A DNA stretch of 64,000 nucleotides from Candidatus Methylomirabilis sp. (GCF_028716865.1 NZ_JAQUOY010000004.1:1-64000); one strand, 5' to 3'. Positions 1-9,029 are shown, counted from the stretch's first letter. Made by a program: numbers and translations. The notes: generated by a model from the letters alone, not told the origin.

Positions 1-2
1 TC

Positions 3-773
3 ACGCCGCTGCTCACCAGCGGGCGCGTGAGGGCGGACGAGGTCGTGGTCTGCCTCGCCACAGGGAACGGGCTCAAGGATCCTAAGGCGGCGCTGCGAGT
101 CCTGCCGTCGCCGGCCACGATCGATCCTTCATTGCAGGAGGTCGAAAAGTTCCTGAAGCTGCGACTCTATGAGATCCGGGCCGCCGGGGCCAAGAACGGC
201 GATAAGAACCTGTTTGAGCAAGTCCCGTCGGTGGCCGAGGTCGCCACGAGGGTGCGGCAGGAGTTCGGGGTTAAGCTTACTGCGGAGTACGGGGGCAAGG
301 TGCGGTCGTTGATCGAGGAGTTTGTGAAGAAGGGGAAGCCGATCACCAAGGCGGACCTTCAGTATATCGTGGAGAATGTGCTCAAGGGGCTTTCGGTCCA
401 CAAGCTCATCCTCACGGTAGAGGATTTCAGGGTCTCGACGTCGCTTCATGGCCAGGCGGAGGCGGCTGTGTGGGTCCTGTTCGAGGGGGAGAAGGTCGAG
501 GCGACCGCCGTGGGCGTCGGGCCGGTGGATGCGGTCATCAATGCCCTGAAACAGGCCGCCTTGACTAGGGGTAAGCTCTCCTTTGAGTTGATCGACTATA
601 ATGTACAGATCAACTCGCCAGGGACCGACGCCTCAGTCGAGACCACCATTGTCATGAAGGACGCCGAAGGGAACCGGATCGTCGCCATCGGGACCTCCCC
701 CGATATTATCGTCGCCTCAGTGAACGCCTTCATAGAAGGCTATAACCTGCTGTGGCTACGGCAGAAGCGGTGA
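3..773 (+). CDS. Threonine synthase C-terminus fused to a LeuA-type regulatory domain (5' partial)
   Basis: The gene enters from the left edge; the reading frame is open from base 3. The first ~25 residues (TSGRVRADEVVVCLATGNG followed by LKDP) match the conserved end of threonine synthase, the PLP enzyme making threonine from O-phosphohomoserine. After a linker, residues ~70-130 resemble the linker subdomain of 2-isopropylmalate synthase, and ~130-250 carry the LeuA allosteric domain hallmarks GVGPVDAV, SPGTDAS and DIIVASVNAF. The LeuA domain binds a branched-chain end product in its usual host. I infer a feedback-regulated threonine synthase, since threonine feeds isoleucine synthesis. The catalytic part lies outside the window, so the identity of the enzyme half rests on a short segment. 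The stop overlaps the convergent glycosylase gene by 18 bp. Confidence 0.8.
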   Translation, partial: TPLLTSGRVRADEVVVCLATGNGLKDPKAALRVLPSPATIDPSLQEVEKFLKLRLYEIRAAGAKNGDKNLFEQVPSVAEVATRVRQEFGVKLTAEYGGKVRSLIEEFVKKGKPITKADLQYIVENVLKGLSVHKLILTVEDFRVSTSLHGQAEAAVWVLFEGEKVEATAVGVGPVDAVINALKQAALTRGKLSFELIDYNVQINSPGTDASVETTIVMKDAEGNRIVAIGTSPDIIVASVNAFIEGYNLLWLRQKR

Positions 774-1439
774 TCCGTTCGGCAGGTCGTACCGGAGGGG
801 GCAACCCTCGCAGCGGGCTATTTTCCGGCAATAGGTCTTGCCGACAGCCACCAGTAGGGCGTGATATTCATTGAAGAGCGCCGAGTCGGCCGACAGGTGT
901 GTCATGAAGAGGCGCTGGATCCCAGTATAGGAAGTATTCGCCGCAATCAGCCCGTGCCGTTCCAGCACCCGGCGGGTGTAGGCGTCTACGACAAAGATCG
1001 GTCGATCGCCTGCATACAGCAGGATCGAGTCGGCCGTCTCCTCGCCAATCCCTGAAATTCCCAGCAACTCCTTGCGCAATTCGGTCAACTCCGTCCGAAA
1101 CATCCGCTGCACGCTCCCGTTGTAACGCGTCAGTAAGAAGCGCGTGAACTGTTTCAGGCGTCCAGCCTTCATGTTATAATAACCTGCCGATCGGATGAGC
1201 CTTGCGAGCGACTCCTGTGGCGCGGCATCGATCCCGCGGGGGTTGAGTAGCCGTGCGATCCGTATCGCCGCGATCGCCTTCTCAACATTGGTCCAAGCGG
1301 TATTCTGAGTCAAGATGGCGCCGACGATGACCTCAAACCGGGAGCGAGCCGGCCACCAGCGCTGTGGTCCAAAATGTCGAAAGAGATGGCGGTAGAGGGA
1401 GAGAAGTCGACGTCCGGTTGTCTGTGGCATACCGATCAT
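756..1439 (-). CDS. Endonuclease III-related DNA glycosylase (MagIII/COG2231-like)
   Basis: A 227-residue HhH-GPD protein for base excision repair. The helix-hairpin-helix is LLGISGIGEETADSILLYAG (~residues 128-147) and the catalytic Asp sits in VVDAYTRRVLERHG. The position of the EndoIII catalytic lysine is Glu, so a monofunctional glycosylase is more likely than an AP lyase. Of the four Cys that hold the [4Fe-4S] cluster in EndoIII only three remain (YCRKIARCEGCPL); the fourth position is Leu, so a cluster is doubtful. MagIII-type 3-methyladenine glycosylases of this branch lack the cluster. Start is uncertain: ATG at 1439 or ATG at 1430 (MPQTTGRR); neither has a clear ribosome site. It stands alone, convergent with the upstream gene and divergent from ruvX. 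Confidence 0.8.
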   Translation of the reverse strand: MIGMPQTTGRRLLSLYRHLFRHFGPQRWWPARSRFEVIVGAILTQNTAWTNVEKAIAAIRIARLLNPRGIDAAPQESLARLIRSAGYYNMKAGRLKQFTRFLLTRYNGSVQRMFRTELTELRKELLGISGIGEETADSILLYAGDRPIFVVDAYTRRVLERHGLIAANTSYTGIQRLFMTHLSADSALFNEYHALLVAVGKTYCRKIARCEGCPLRYDLPNGSPLLP

Positions 1440-1483
1440 TGTGACTGGTTTTTCTGAGAGGTCAAGGGGAGAGTCAGCGAGCA

Positions 1484-1918
1484 GTGACGCGATACTTGGG
1501 GATCGATTTTGGGACGCGGCGGATCGGGGTGGCCGTGAGCGATGAGCTGGGGCTCACAGCCCAGCCTCTGCCATCACTCGAACCGTCCTCAGAGGAAGAG
1601 GCCATCCGTGCCATTCGAGGGCTTATTGAGCAGTATGGTGTGCTTGAAGTGGTCGTCGGCCTGCCGAAGAATATGAACGGCTCCCTCGGCCCAGCGGCCG
1701 AGCAGGCCCTTGCGTTTGCCAGGCGGCTGGAAGAGGGTGGGGCGGTAAAGGCGACGATGTGGGACGAGCGACTGACCAGCAGGGCGGCTGAACGGTTACT
1801 GATCGAGGCCGACCTGTCGCGGGCCAAACGGAAGCGGCACGTCGATCAGATGGCTGCTGTCCTTATCCTGCAGGGTTTCTTGGATCGCTACCATCGCCAG
1901 CAGGAGCGTTCCTTGTGA
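1484..1918 (+). CDS. ruvX: Putative pre-16S rRNA nuclease / Holliday junction resolvase-like protein RuvX (YqgF)
   Basis: 144 residues, the usual length for YqgF/RuvX, an RNase H-fold nuclease implicated in 16S rRNA 5'-end maturation. The N-terminal GIDFGTRRIGVAVSDELG carries the first acidic residue, VVGLPKNMNGSLG the central loop, MWDERLTSRAAERLL the Glu and HVDQMAAVLILQGFLD the last Asp. Start is GTG. The stop overlaps the GTG start of mltG by four bases, an RuvX-MltG pairing common in bacteria, so the two are probably translationally coupled. Confidence 0.93.
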   Translation: MTRYLGIDFGTRRIGVAVSDELGLTAQPLPSLEPSSEEEAIRAIRGLIEQYGVLEVVVGLPKNMNGSLGPAAEQALAFARRLEEGGAVKATMWDERLTSRAAERLLIEADLSRAKRKRHVDQMAAVLILQGFLDRYHRQQERSL

Positions 1919-2934
1919 GCACGACACTCTCCTCACCTCCGCTGCCGCCGCGGGCGCTTGTCCTCTGCCTCTGCCTGCTGGTGGGAGGAGGTGCCTTATG
2001 GTACGTCCTGAGCGGGCCGGCGCCGGCTACGCACGAGGCCACGCGGGCCGTTGTCATCAGACCGCAGACGAGAGCTTTCGATATCGCGAGGACACTGAAA
2101 GAAGCACATGTGATCCGCAGTCGTTTTGCCTTCCTGGCTGTTGCTGTCGCGCGTGGCACGCAACGGCGCCTGCTTGCCGGAGAATATGAGTTTGCCCCCG
2201 GTCTCACCCTGCTTGAGGTGGTCCGGCGGCTCGAACAAGGGAAAGGGCTCGTCCATCAGGTGACGATTCCCGAGGGCTTCGCTGCTCGGCAGATTGCCGA
2301 GATGCTTCAAGCAAGAGGACTGATCGATCAGGAGCGGTTTATGGGCCTCGTGCGGGACCGTCGGTTGTTGGCCCAGTACAGAGTGGATGGTACGTCGCTT
2401 GAAGGATACCTTTTTCCCGATACCTATCGTCTCGTCAAGGGGCTGAGCGAGGAGGCGATGATTGGGCGGATGGTTCAGCGGTTTACCGAGATCTTCGGGC
2501 CTGCAGAACGGGCGCGCGCCAGCGCGCTCAAGATGTCAGTTGCAGAGGTGGTAACCATCGCGTCCTTGATCGAACGAGAAGCGATGGTGGACGAAGAACG
2601 GCCGCTCATCTCATCGGTGTTCCATAACAGGCTACGACTGGGGATGCCGTTGCAATCCGATCCGACGGTGCTCTACAGTCTCTCGCGGTTTAGCGGTAAG
2701 CTCACCAAAGCGAATCTGCAGGCGCCCTCGCCGTACAACACATATCTGCACCGAGGCCTGCCGCCCGGTCCGATCGCCAGCCCTGGACGCGCCTCCATCA
2801 TCGCCGCCCTTTATCCCGCCTCTTCCCGTTATCTGTACTTTGTATCGAAAAATGACGGGACGCATGCCTTCTCAAATACGCTACGAGAGCACGACGCGAT
2901 GGTGAGGCGCTATCAGATCAGGAGGGTGGGATGA
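1915..2934 (+). CDS. mltG: Endolytic murein transglycosylase MltG (YceG family)
   Basis: 339 residues. An N-terminal membrane anchor (~residues 10-32) is followed by a LysM-like segment (~45-110) and the YceG catalytic domain. The catalytic Glu lies in VTIASLIEREAMVDEERPLI, and SVFHNRLRLGMPLQSDPTVLY plus YNTYLHRGLPPGPIASPG are family signatures. The enzyme cleaves nascent glycan strands at the outer face of the inner membrane and sets chain length. Start GTG overlaps the ruvX stop; its own stop overlaps the ATG of the following lipoprotein gene (ATGATG region), so ruvX-mltG-TPR form one operon. Confidence 0.94.
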   Translation: MSTTLSSPPLPPRALVLCLCLLVGGGALWYVLSGPAPATHEATRAVVIRPQTRAFDIARTLKEAHVIRSRFAFLAVAVARGTQRRLLAGEYEFAPGLTLLEVVRRLEQGKGLVHQVTIPEGFAARQIAEMLQARGLIDQERFMGLVRDRRLLAQYRVDGTSLEGYLFPDTYRLVKGLSEEAMIGRMVQRFTEIFGPAERARASALKMSVAEVVTIASLIEREAMVDEERPLISSVFHNRLRLGMPLQSDPTVLYSLSRFSGKLTKANLQAPSPYNTYLHRGLPPGPIASPGRASIIAALYPASSRYLYFVSKNDGTHAFSNTLREHDAMVRRYQIRRVG

Positions 2935-3683
2935 TGCGGGGTCCGGTCGCCATCGTTCTTCTGGGCTGCCTGCTCGCCGCCTGCGCCACAGAGCAGATAG
3001 CAGCGGAGCGGGAAAAGGCCGATAGCCATTATAATATTGGCATCGCACGCCTGGCCAGTGGGGACGTCAAACAGGCCATTGCAGAGTTCAGCCAGGCGAT
3101 TGGGAACACCTCGGACAATCCGGCGTATCACAACGCCCTGGGATTGGCGTACCTGGTGGATCGTAGGCCAGATCCGGCCATCGCCTCCCTCCAACGGGCT
3201 ATCGAACTCGATCCGAAATTTTCTGATGCCTACAATAATCTCGGTTCGGCCTATGTCCAGCGGGCCGAGTACGATCAGGCCATTAAGGCTTTCACGCTTG
3301 CGCTATCAAATCCCGCCTACCTGACCCCTGAGCAGGCGCACCTGAATCTTGGGAATGTCTATGTGGTCCAGGGTCGGGTTGCCGACGCGATCGGGGAGTT
3401 CAAGCTGGCATTAGACGTGGTCCCTGATTTCGCTGAGGCCCATAATCGGCTAGGCGCCCTCTATCTGACGCAAGGACGATCGGAACTGGCGATCGCCGAA
3501 CTGACGCTGGCCGTAAAACAGATACCGGACCTCGCCACTGCACATCAGAGCCTGGGCTTTGCCTACCTGTCGGCTGGAGAGAAAGACCGGGCGCGACAGG
3601 CATTTCAAAAGGTGGTGGAGGTGAGCCCCACGAGCGAGATGGCCGCCGAGGCGATGCGTCAGCTCAAACAGCTCAGCCAGTAG
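2931..3683 (+). CDS. TPR-repeat lipoprotein (PilF/NlpI-like)
   Basis: 250 residues with a lipoprotein signal: LLGCLLAACATEQ places a lipobox Cys at about residue 19. The rest is tandem tetratricopeptide repeats (about six units, e.g. AYHNALGLAYLVDRRPDPAI, AEAHNRLGALYLTQGRSELA). Such proteins act as periplasmic adaptors; PilF helps the type IV pilus secretin assemble and NlpI binds murein hydrolases. No secretin genes are nearby, while mltG overlaps directly upstream, so a role at the cell wall is as likely as a pilus role. Specific function is not decidable from sequence. Confidence 0.85.
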   Translation: MMRGPVAIVLLGCLLAACATEQIAAEREKADSHYNIGIARLASGDVKQAIAEFSQAIGNTSDNPAYHNALGLAYLVDRRPDPAIASLQRAIELDPKFSDAYNNLGSAYVQRAEYDQAIKAFTLALSNPAYLTPEQAHLNLGNVYVVQGRVADAIGEFKLALDVVPDFAEAHNRLGALYLTQGRSELAIAELTLAVKQIPDLATAHQSLGFAYLSAGEKDRARQAFQKVVEVSPTSEMAAEAMRQLKQLSQ

Positions 3684-3719
3684 TCTCGGTGTACCCCCTT
3701 CCCTCCCGCGAGCAAGAAA

Positions 3720-4787
3720 GTGCTCAATAAGATCGACCTCAAAGGACTGAGTCTAGAGGAGATGGAGCGCTTTGTTGCCGACCACGGCGAGTCGGCCTAC
3801 CGCGGCCGCCAGCTCTTCCACTGGATCTACGGGCACGGCGCAAGTGCCTTCGCGGAGATGACCGATCTGCCGATCGCGTTACGCGCGAGGCTGGCCGAGC
3901 GGGCCTCGATTGGCGCCCTCGTACACCTTGGCAGAGAGGTGTCCCGGGACGGCACGCGGAAATACCTGTGTGGCTGTACGGACGGACAAGCGATCGAGAC
4001 GGTACTGATTCCCGATGAGAGACGGTTGACCGCGTGCCTCTCCACCCAGGTAGGGTGTGCTCTGGCCTGCGCCTTTTGCCTGACTGGACACATGGGTTTT
4101 GTCCGGCACTTGCAGGCGGGCGAGATCGTCGATCAGGTACTCGTGCTCCAGCAGGATCTTCAGCCGGGAGAGCGGATCGGTAACCTCGTGTTGATGGGGA
4201 TGGGGGAACCGCTCCACAATTACGACGCCACGGTGAAGGCGCTCACAATTCTGGCGCACCCCCTGGGCCTTGCGTATCCTCCTCGCCGGATCACGCTCTC
4301 CACCGTCGGCCTGGTCCCGGAGATCGTGCGCCTTGGCCAAAGTGGACTTGGGGTGAACCTGGCCGTATCACTTCACGCGGCCACCGATGAGCTTCGCGAC
4401 CGCCTGGTCCCGATCAACCGGCGCTATCCCCTCAAAGTGTTAATGACCGCGCTCAGGGCGTATCCGCTTCCGCCTCGCCGCCGTCTCACCTTTGAGTATG
4501 TGCTCATCGATGGGGTAAACGACCGATCGGAGGACGCCCGAGAACTCGTAAGGCTTTTACGCGGTCTTCGGTGCAAGATCAACCTCCTGCCCTTGAATGA
4601 GGCCCCTACCATCCTGTTCCGGCGACCTTCCCAGGAGCACGTCGAGGCCTTTCAACGCATCCTGAAGTCAGCCGGTATCCTGGCCACCATCCGCGAGAGC
4701 CGCGGCCGAGACATCTCGGCCGCCTGTGGCTTGCTGGCAACCGTAAGCACCGAGAAAAGGCTTGACACTCAGGCGTGCCTTACCTAA
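3720..4787 (+). CDS. rlmN: 23S rRNA (adenine-2503-C2)/tRNA methyltransferase RlmN
   Basis: 355-residue radical SAM enzyme that methylates C2 of A2503 in 23S rRNA and A37 in some tRNAs. The radical SAM cluster motif CALACAFC is at ~residues 112-119. GNLVLMGMGEPLHNYD and ITLSTVGLVP are SAM-binding segments, and the C-terminal DISAACGLL carries the Cys that resolves the protein-RNA adduct. Start GTG (3720), 36 bp after the lipoprotein gene. The 3' end contains the -35 box of the downstream tRNA gene, and the stop overlaps its -10 box. Confidence 0.95.
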   Translation: MLNKIDLKGLSLEEMERFVADHGESAYRGRQLFHWIYGHGASAFAEMTDLPIALRARLAERASIGALVHLGREVSRDGTRKYLCGCTDGQAIETVLIPDERRLTACLSTQVGCALACAFCLTGHMGFVRHLQAGEIVDQVLVLQQDLQPGERIGNLVLMGMGEPLHNYDATVKALTILAHPLGLAYPPRRITLSTVGLVPEIVRLGQSGLGVNLAVSLHAATDELRDRLVPINRRYPLKVLMTALRAYPLPPRRRLTFEYVLIDGVNDRSEDARELVRLLRGLRCKINLLPLNEAPTILFRRPSQEHVEAFQRILKSAGILATIRESRGRDISAACGLLATVSTEKRLDTQACLT

Positions 4788-4790
4788 TAT
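4762..4790 (+). promoter_or_regulatory. Sigma-70-type promoter for tRNA-fMet
   Basis: TTGACA at 4762-4767, a 17-bp spacer and TAATAT at 4785-4790, nearly consensus. It lies inside the end of rlmN. The expected start of transcription (about 4796-4798) coincides with the first base of the tRNA. Confidence 0.8.
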
Positions 4791-4795
4791 GTCTT

Positions 4796-5305
<510 letters not shown>

Positions 5306-5902
5306 ATGGATTATCACGTATTCAGCAAAGAGATCGAAGAGTTTCGCGGCTGTCAGTTTCTGTATCTACGCGAAAGCCAGAAGATTGAGGAACTGGTTCG
5401 ATCGTACCTGGAGTCGCCGGAGCTTCACAGTCTCGATTGCAATAAGCAGCTTCTCTTTCACTTGCTGAATTCTGAATACGCTCCCCTGCAGCGGTTTACT
5501 CGGACCGGCTTGCAGCCGGACGGATTTTGGGTTCGCACATTCCCGCGGGTTGGGCCGTGGATCGTTTACGCTGGGATTGTCGCCATTTGGGTGTTGAGTA
5601 TCATCTATGCGCTCTTCTCGCACATTTCAACCATGCATTCCATTGGGGCGTGGGTTTTGGTTCTTATGATAACAGGCCTCACGGCGTATTACCTGCGTGG
5701 GTGGTTACGGCTCAGAGCGATCACGGGTGAAATGCGGGAGCTTTTCGATCGTGAGATCCTGCCCGGTCACTTCGATCCAACGACCTTGAGCGATCATCTT
5801 CATGCGCTGAAGCAAAAGGGATTGAAGGTTCATCCAAACGTGTTTGCGCTGCTTCAGTTGCAGCAACGCCTGCAGAGTCCACCGGCAGGGACAGCCCTCT
5901 AA
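5306..5902 (+). CDS. Hypothetical two-TM membrane protein
   Basis: 198 residues from ATG 5306, chosen because AGGGAG lies five bases upstream; a start at 5255 is possible in the same frame. An N-terminal soluble helical part (~1-85) is followed by two hydrophobic helices (about residues 92-115 and 121-140, around IVYAGIVAIWVLSIIYALF and IGAWVLVLMITGLTAYYL) and a cytoplasmic-looking tail rich in charged residues and Leu. I do not recognise the family. It stands alone, followed convergently by tRNA-Glu. Confidence 0.6.
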   Translation: MDYHVFSKEIEEFRGCQFLYLRESQKIEELVRSYLESPELHSLDCNKQLLFHLLNSEYAPLQRFTRTGLQPDGFWVRTFPRVGPWIVYAGIVAIWVLSIIYALFSHISTMHSIGAWVLVLMITGLTAYYLRGWLRLRAITGEMRELFDREILPGHFDPTTLSDHLHALKQKGLKVHPNVFALLQLQQRLQSPPAGTAL

Positions 5903-5973
5903 CCCCGTGAACCGATTCGGCGCTTCTTCCATATCCAGGTGCCGTTTGGTCGCGCGAGAGGGCGGAGAGCGTG

Positions 5974-6050
5974 TGGCGTCCCCAACGGGATTCGAACCCG
6001 TGTTTCGGCCTTGAAAGGGCCGCGTCCTGGGCCGGCTAGACGATGGGGAC
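5974..6050 (-). tRNA. tRNA-Glu (TTC)
   Basis: Read on the minus strand from 6050: acceptor GTCCCCA pairs with TGGGGAC, the anticodon arm is CGGCC-CTTTCAA-GGCCG (anticodon TTC) and the T arm ACGGG-TTCGAAT-CCCGT. CCA is encoded at 5976-5974, unlike the tRNA-fMet in this window. Confidence 0.96.
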
Positions 6051-6118
6051 GGTGAAGGAAAGGCCGGTACTTTATAGCATAGTTCCGGCCACGTGGGAAG
6101 GGCTGGTTGCGAGATCCT

Positions 6119-6490
6119 TTAGCGATGAGCAATTACCTCGACCCGGCCACGGTCGTTCACAAAGAGATTTAAGAGACCACTGATCAGGCTTAGCAGGATT
6201 GCCCCGAATACCGCAGACCAGAAGCCGTGCACCTCGAACCCGGAGATCATCAGCGAGACGAGTTTCAGCAGGGCTGCGTTGAGCAACGGGATAAAAAGCC
6301 CCAGTGTCATGATCGTGAGTGGAAGCGTCAAGATCATGATGACGGGTCGTACAAAGGCATTAATCACGCCGAGAAAAAAGGCGGCAGCCAATGCAGGTAG
6401 GACCCCCCGCACCTCGATGCCTGGAATGACGGTCGACACGATGAGGAGGGCCAGCGCATTGAGAAAAAGTCGGATGAGAAATCCCATCAC
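6119..6490 (-). CDS. Phage-holin-superfamily IV / YvlD-like membrane protein
   Basis: 123 residues, four hydrophobic helices. The pattern GVLPALAAAFFLGVINAFVR then PLTIMTLGLFIPLLNAALL matches the YvlD/DUF360 'phage holin family' of small chromosomal membrane proteins. The name comes from fold similarity; lysis activity is not implied. It begins 15 bp after the acyl-AMP ligase stop on the same strand and probably shares its transcript. Confidence 0.8.
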   Translation of the reverse strand: MMGFLIRLFLNALALLIVSTVIPGIEVRGVLPALAAAFFLGVINAFVRPVIMILTLPLTIMTLGLFIPLLNAALLKLVSLMISGFEVHGFWSAVFGAILLSLISGLLNLFVNDRGRVEVIAHR

Positions 6491-6504
6491 TTACTCCTCA
6501 CGGT

Positions 6505-8403
6505 TCAACCGAATTCGCCCCGGAGGAACCGTTCCCTGGCGTCGAGCCGCATCCGTTTGCCGCTGGTGGTCTTACTGAGAGTTCCCGGCGCGACCAGCAG
6601 CACCTGGTCGAGAACCGTCCCGCCTGCCGGTCGATAGACGTCATCCACTCGAGAACGGATCTCCCGCATCAAGATGTCCCTGAGCGGCTCATGGCAGTGT
6701 GGGTCGGCAAGCTCGACAACGGCTACGACACGCTGGGTTCCGGATCTGACGTCGGTCACGCCGAAGACAACGCTCCGACCAGGTTTGACCCCCTCAACGG
6801 TTTCGATCACCTCTTCCAGGTGGGCCGGGGCGTAGTTGCGGCCACCCTTGATCACCGTTTCTTTCAGCCTGCCGGTGATGTACAGCTCTCCTGCTGCGTC
6901 GATCATCCCCTCATCGCCGGTATACAGCCACCGTCGCCCGTCTCGCTCTCGAATCACCTGTGCGGTGGCCTCCGGGTCCCCAAAATAGCCATCCATAAGG
7001 CTTGGTCCTGCAACAATCATCTCCCCAAGGCGCCCTGACGGGAGCTGGTTACCTTCGGCATCAATGATTCGGAGTTCAAAGCCCGTCAGTGGCCGCCCCA
7101 CAGACACCCACTCCTCGCCCCGCTCGCGGCAGACCTGATAGGGGCCTGCGAGGTCCGGGAAGGAGACGGCGAGCGCCATCTCGGCCAGCCCATAGACCGG
7201 CGACAACGCTTCCCGACGGAGACCGAACCGGCCGAACTCGCGTTGGAACGCTTCCATCGCCTGCACCGTCACCGGCTCCGCGCCGTTCATCAGGATCCGA
7301 AGGTGGGAGAGGTCAAGGCGGCTCCCTTGTCCATAGGTCGGATGGTGCTCAAACCGTCTGGGGGCAATCCGGCACATTCTCGCGAGTCGTCCGACAGCAG
7401 AGTTGTTTGCGACCGAGATCGTCGCCCTGAACTGATGGAGCGCCCAGATCCAGCGGATGGGATCGCGGGTGAAGTCGGTGGGCGACATCAGGTAAGCTTC
7501 TAGACCGAGCGCAAAGGACCCCAGCGTGACCCCGATGAGCCCCATATCGTGGTAGAGCGGCAACCAGGACACGACCTTGTCGTCAGGCCTCGGCTGGACC
7601 GTTTTCCCGAACGCCCTGATGTTGGCCAAGAGCGCTCGATGACTGAGCATCACACCCTTCTGGACGCCGGTTGATCCCGATGTGAACTGTATCAGCGCCG
7701 TGGCGCTCGCGTCGAGGCTCGGCGTCCGTAGCTTTGCGGTTCCTCGCAGGAGGTCGGACGCGGCCACAAACGCCGGCGCTTCAGGGAGAAACCTGGCGGC
7801 AGTCTGACATACGGGAGCGAAATCTCGTTCGGCGATTACTACGGCAGGCCGCGCGGTCTGGCAGACGTGGACCTGCTGGTCCACGTAACGACTGAGGCGT
7901 TGAAACCCTTCCAGCATCGCCATGAGAGGTCGCCCCGCCTTCTTCCCCTGTCGCCAGCGTTGGGCTGAAGGCTGTTGTAGGAGCCGGTCGATCACCCACT
8001 TGGCGGGGGCATACGTGCGGGTAGCGGTTGCCGCAGCCAGTGTGTGCAGCAGGCCTTTCGGGAGCAGAAGGGGTGGGTACGTGGGGACGGCCACAGCACC
8101 CGCCAGCCAGGCACCGAAGAGGGCTTGAAGGATCGGTCGGCCGGTGGGGAGCATGATGAGAACCCGGTCGCCCGACCGAACCCCGAGTTCCTGAAGGAGC
8201 GCTGCCACCCGCTCGGCCTCCTGGTACAGCATGCCGAATCGAACCGGCTCACCGGGGTCGAGGCCACGGAGCAGATAGCACCAGGCCTCATCCATACGGT
8301 GTTCCGCTTGGTAGCGGACAATCTCGCCGATCGTGTCCGATACCCTGAGGGCAGCGAGCGAGGAGGGATCGAAAAGGCTGGCCTTCGAGGAGGAGGTCGT
8401 CAT
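6505..8403 (-). CDS. Fatty acyl-AMP ligase (FAAL)/AMP-binding protein
   Basis: 632 residues from ATG 8403 (MTTSSSKASLF); an upstream in-frame extension to 8550 looks non-coding. Adenylate-forming motifs are clear: LIQFTSGSTGVQKGVMLSH (A3), SWLPLYHDMGLIG, NGAEPV, SPVYGLAEM (A5), YTGDEGMIDAAGELYITGR (A7-A8) and KGGRNYAPAHLEE. NGAEPV and the wording around SPVYGLAEMALAVSF are typical of the FAAL branch, which activates fatty acids as acyl adenylates for transfer to a carrier protein. No carrier protein or polyketide synthase is adjacent, so the acceptor is unknown. Confidence 0.85.
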   Translation of the reverse strand: MTTSSSKASLFDPSSLAALRVSDTIGEIVRYQAEHRMDEAWCYLLRGLDPGEPVRFGMLYQEAERVAALLQELGVRSGDRVLIMLPTGRPILQALFGAWLAGAVAVPTYPPLLLPKGLLHTLAAATATRTYAPAKWVIDRLLQQPSAQRWRQGKKAGRPLMAMLEGFQRLSRYVDQQVHVCQTARPAVVIAERDFAPVCQTAARFLPEAPAFVAASDLLRGTAKLRTPSLDASATALIQFTSGSTGVQKGVMLSHRALLANIRAFGKTVQPRPDDKVVSWLPLYHDMGLIGVTLGSFALGLEAYLMSPTDFTRDPIRWIWALHQFRATISVANNSAVGRLARMCRIAPRRFEHHPTYGQGSRLDLSHLRILMNGAEPVTVQAMEAFQREFGRFGLRREALSPVYGLAEMALAVSFPDLAGPYQVCRERGEEWVSVGRPLTGFELRIIDAEGNQLPSGRLGEMIVAGPSLMDGYFGDPEATAQVIRERDGRRWLYTGDEGMIDAAGELYITGRLKETVIKGGRNYAPAHLEEVIETVEGVKPGRSVVFGVTDVRSGTQRVVAVVELADPHCHEPLRDILMREIRSRVDDVYRPAGGTVLDQVLLVAPGTLSKTTSGKRMRLDARERFLRGEFG

Positions 8404-8484
8404 AGTTACATATCCACCCAGAGGCTTGTGTGAACCCAGCGCTGGCAGGTGGTCTGATACCTTTTCTGAGGTTTTGAAATGAGG

Positions 8485-8513
8485 TTGACTAAGCTTCCAT
8501 AGCATACTATCCT
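8485..8513 (+). promoter_or_regulatory. Possible promoter for the gene at 8574
   Basis: TTGACT (8485-8490), 17-bp spacer and TATCCT (8508-8513) in the divergent gap between the ligase and the next plus-strand gene. Moderate match only. Confidence 0.4.
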
Positions 8514-8573
8514 CGGCCTGGCAAGCAATTGTCATAGGGGGACATGCCATGCGATTGCATGGGAAGGGTGGTG

Positions 8574-9029
8574 ATGACCGCGTTCGATCGGGGTCATTCG
8601 GAGCAGGGAGACGCGCTGATTCGGGAACTGGCCGTAGTCCGAAAGATGCTTGGCCGACTCGAAACCAAACTGCAGGAGAGCGATGCCGATCATGTCCCCA
8701 AGAAGGATGATCTGGAGTTTCGTCTCGCCCTACAGCGTATTGGAGACAATCGGTTGACTCAACTGGCGCTGGACTATGCCGTTAGTGTCAGGGGGCTCAC
8801 TGGGCCGATGGTCTCTCGCGCCTGGAAGCAGGAGCTGGCGGAGGAGGTGGAGGAGGCTCACCGCCTCCTCCTGAGCCGTCTGCAGAGGTTGGAGCGCCTG
8901 GCTCAGTCCCCTGTGGGCCGCCTGTGGTTGCGGCTGCAGACCTATCTTCGTCGAGTCTTTCGTAAGCCTTCCCATTTACAGCGCTCGCCTTTACCCAGGG
9001 AGAATGGCGATCGTGAGCGGTTGCGTTGA
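8574..9029 (+). CDS. Hypothetical charged, helical protein
   Basis: 151 residues from ATG 8574; GGGAAGG six to seven bases upstream supports it over the ATG at 8544. The sequence is highly charged and helix-prone, with heptad-like Leu spacing (RELAVVRKMLGRLETKLQ; EEVEEAHRLLLSRLQRLERL) that suggests coiled coil. No transmembrane segment, signal or known motif is seen. Its stop overlaps the start of the YdcF gene by one base, so the two are likely co-translated. Confidence 0.55.
   Translation: MTAFDRGHSEQGDALIRELAVVRKMLGRLETKLQESDADHVPKKDDLEFRLALQRIGDNRLTQLALDYAVSVRGLTGPMVSRAWKQELAEEVEEAHRLLLSRLQRLERLAQSPVGRLWLRLQTYLRRVFRKPSHLQRSPLPRENGDRERLR

Noticed and set aside
6119-6490. Phage holin suggesting a prophage
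   Set aside because: This YvlD-like family is chromosomal; no phage structural or lysis genes are near.
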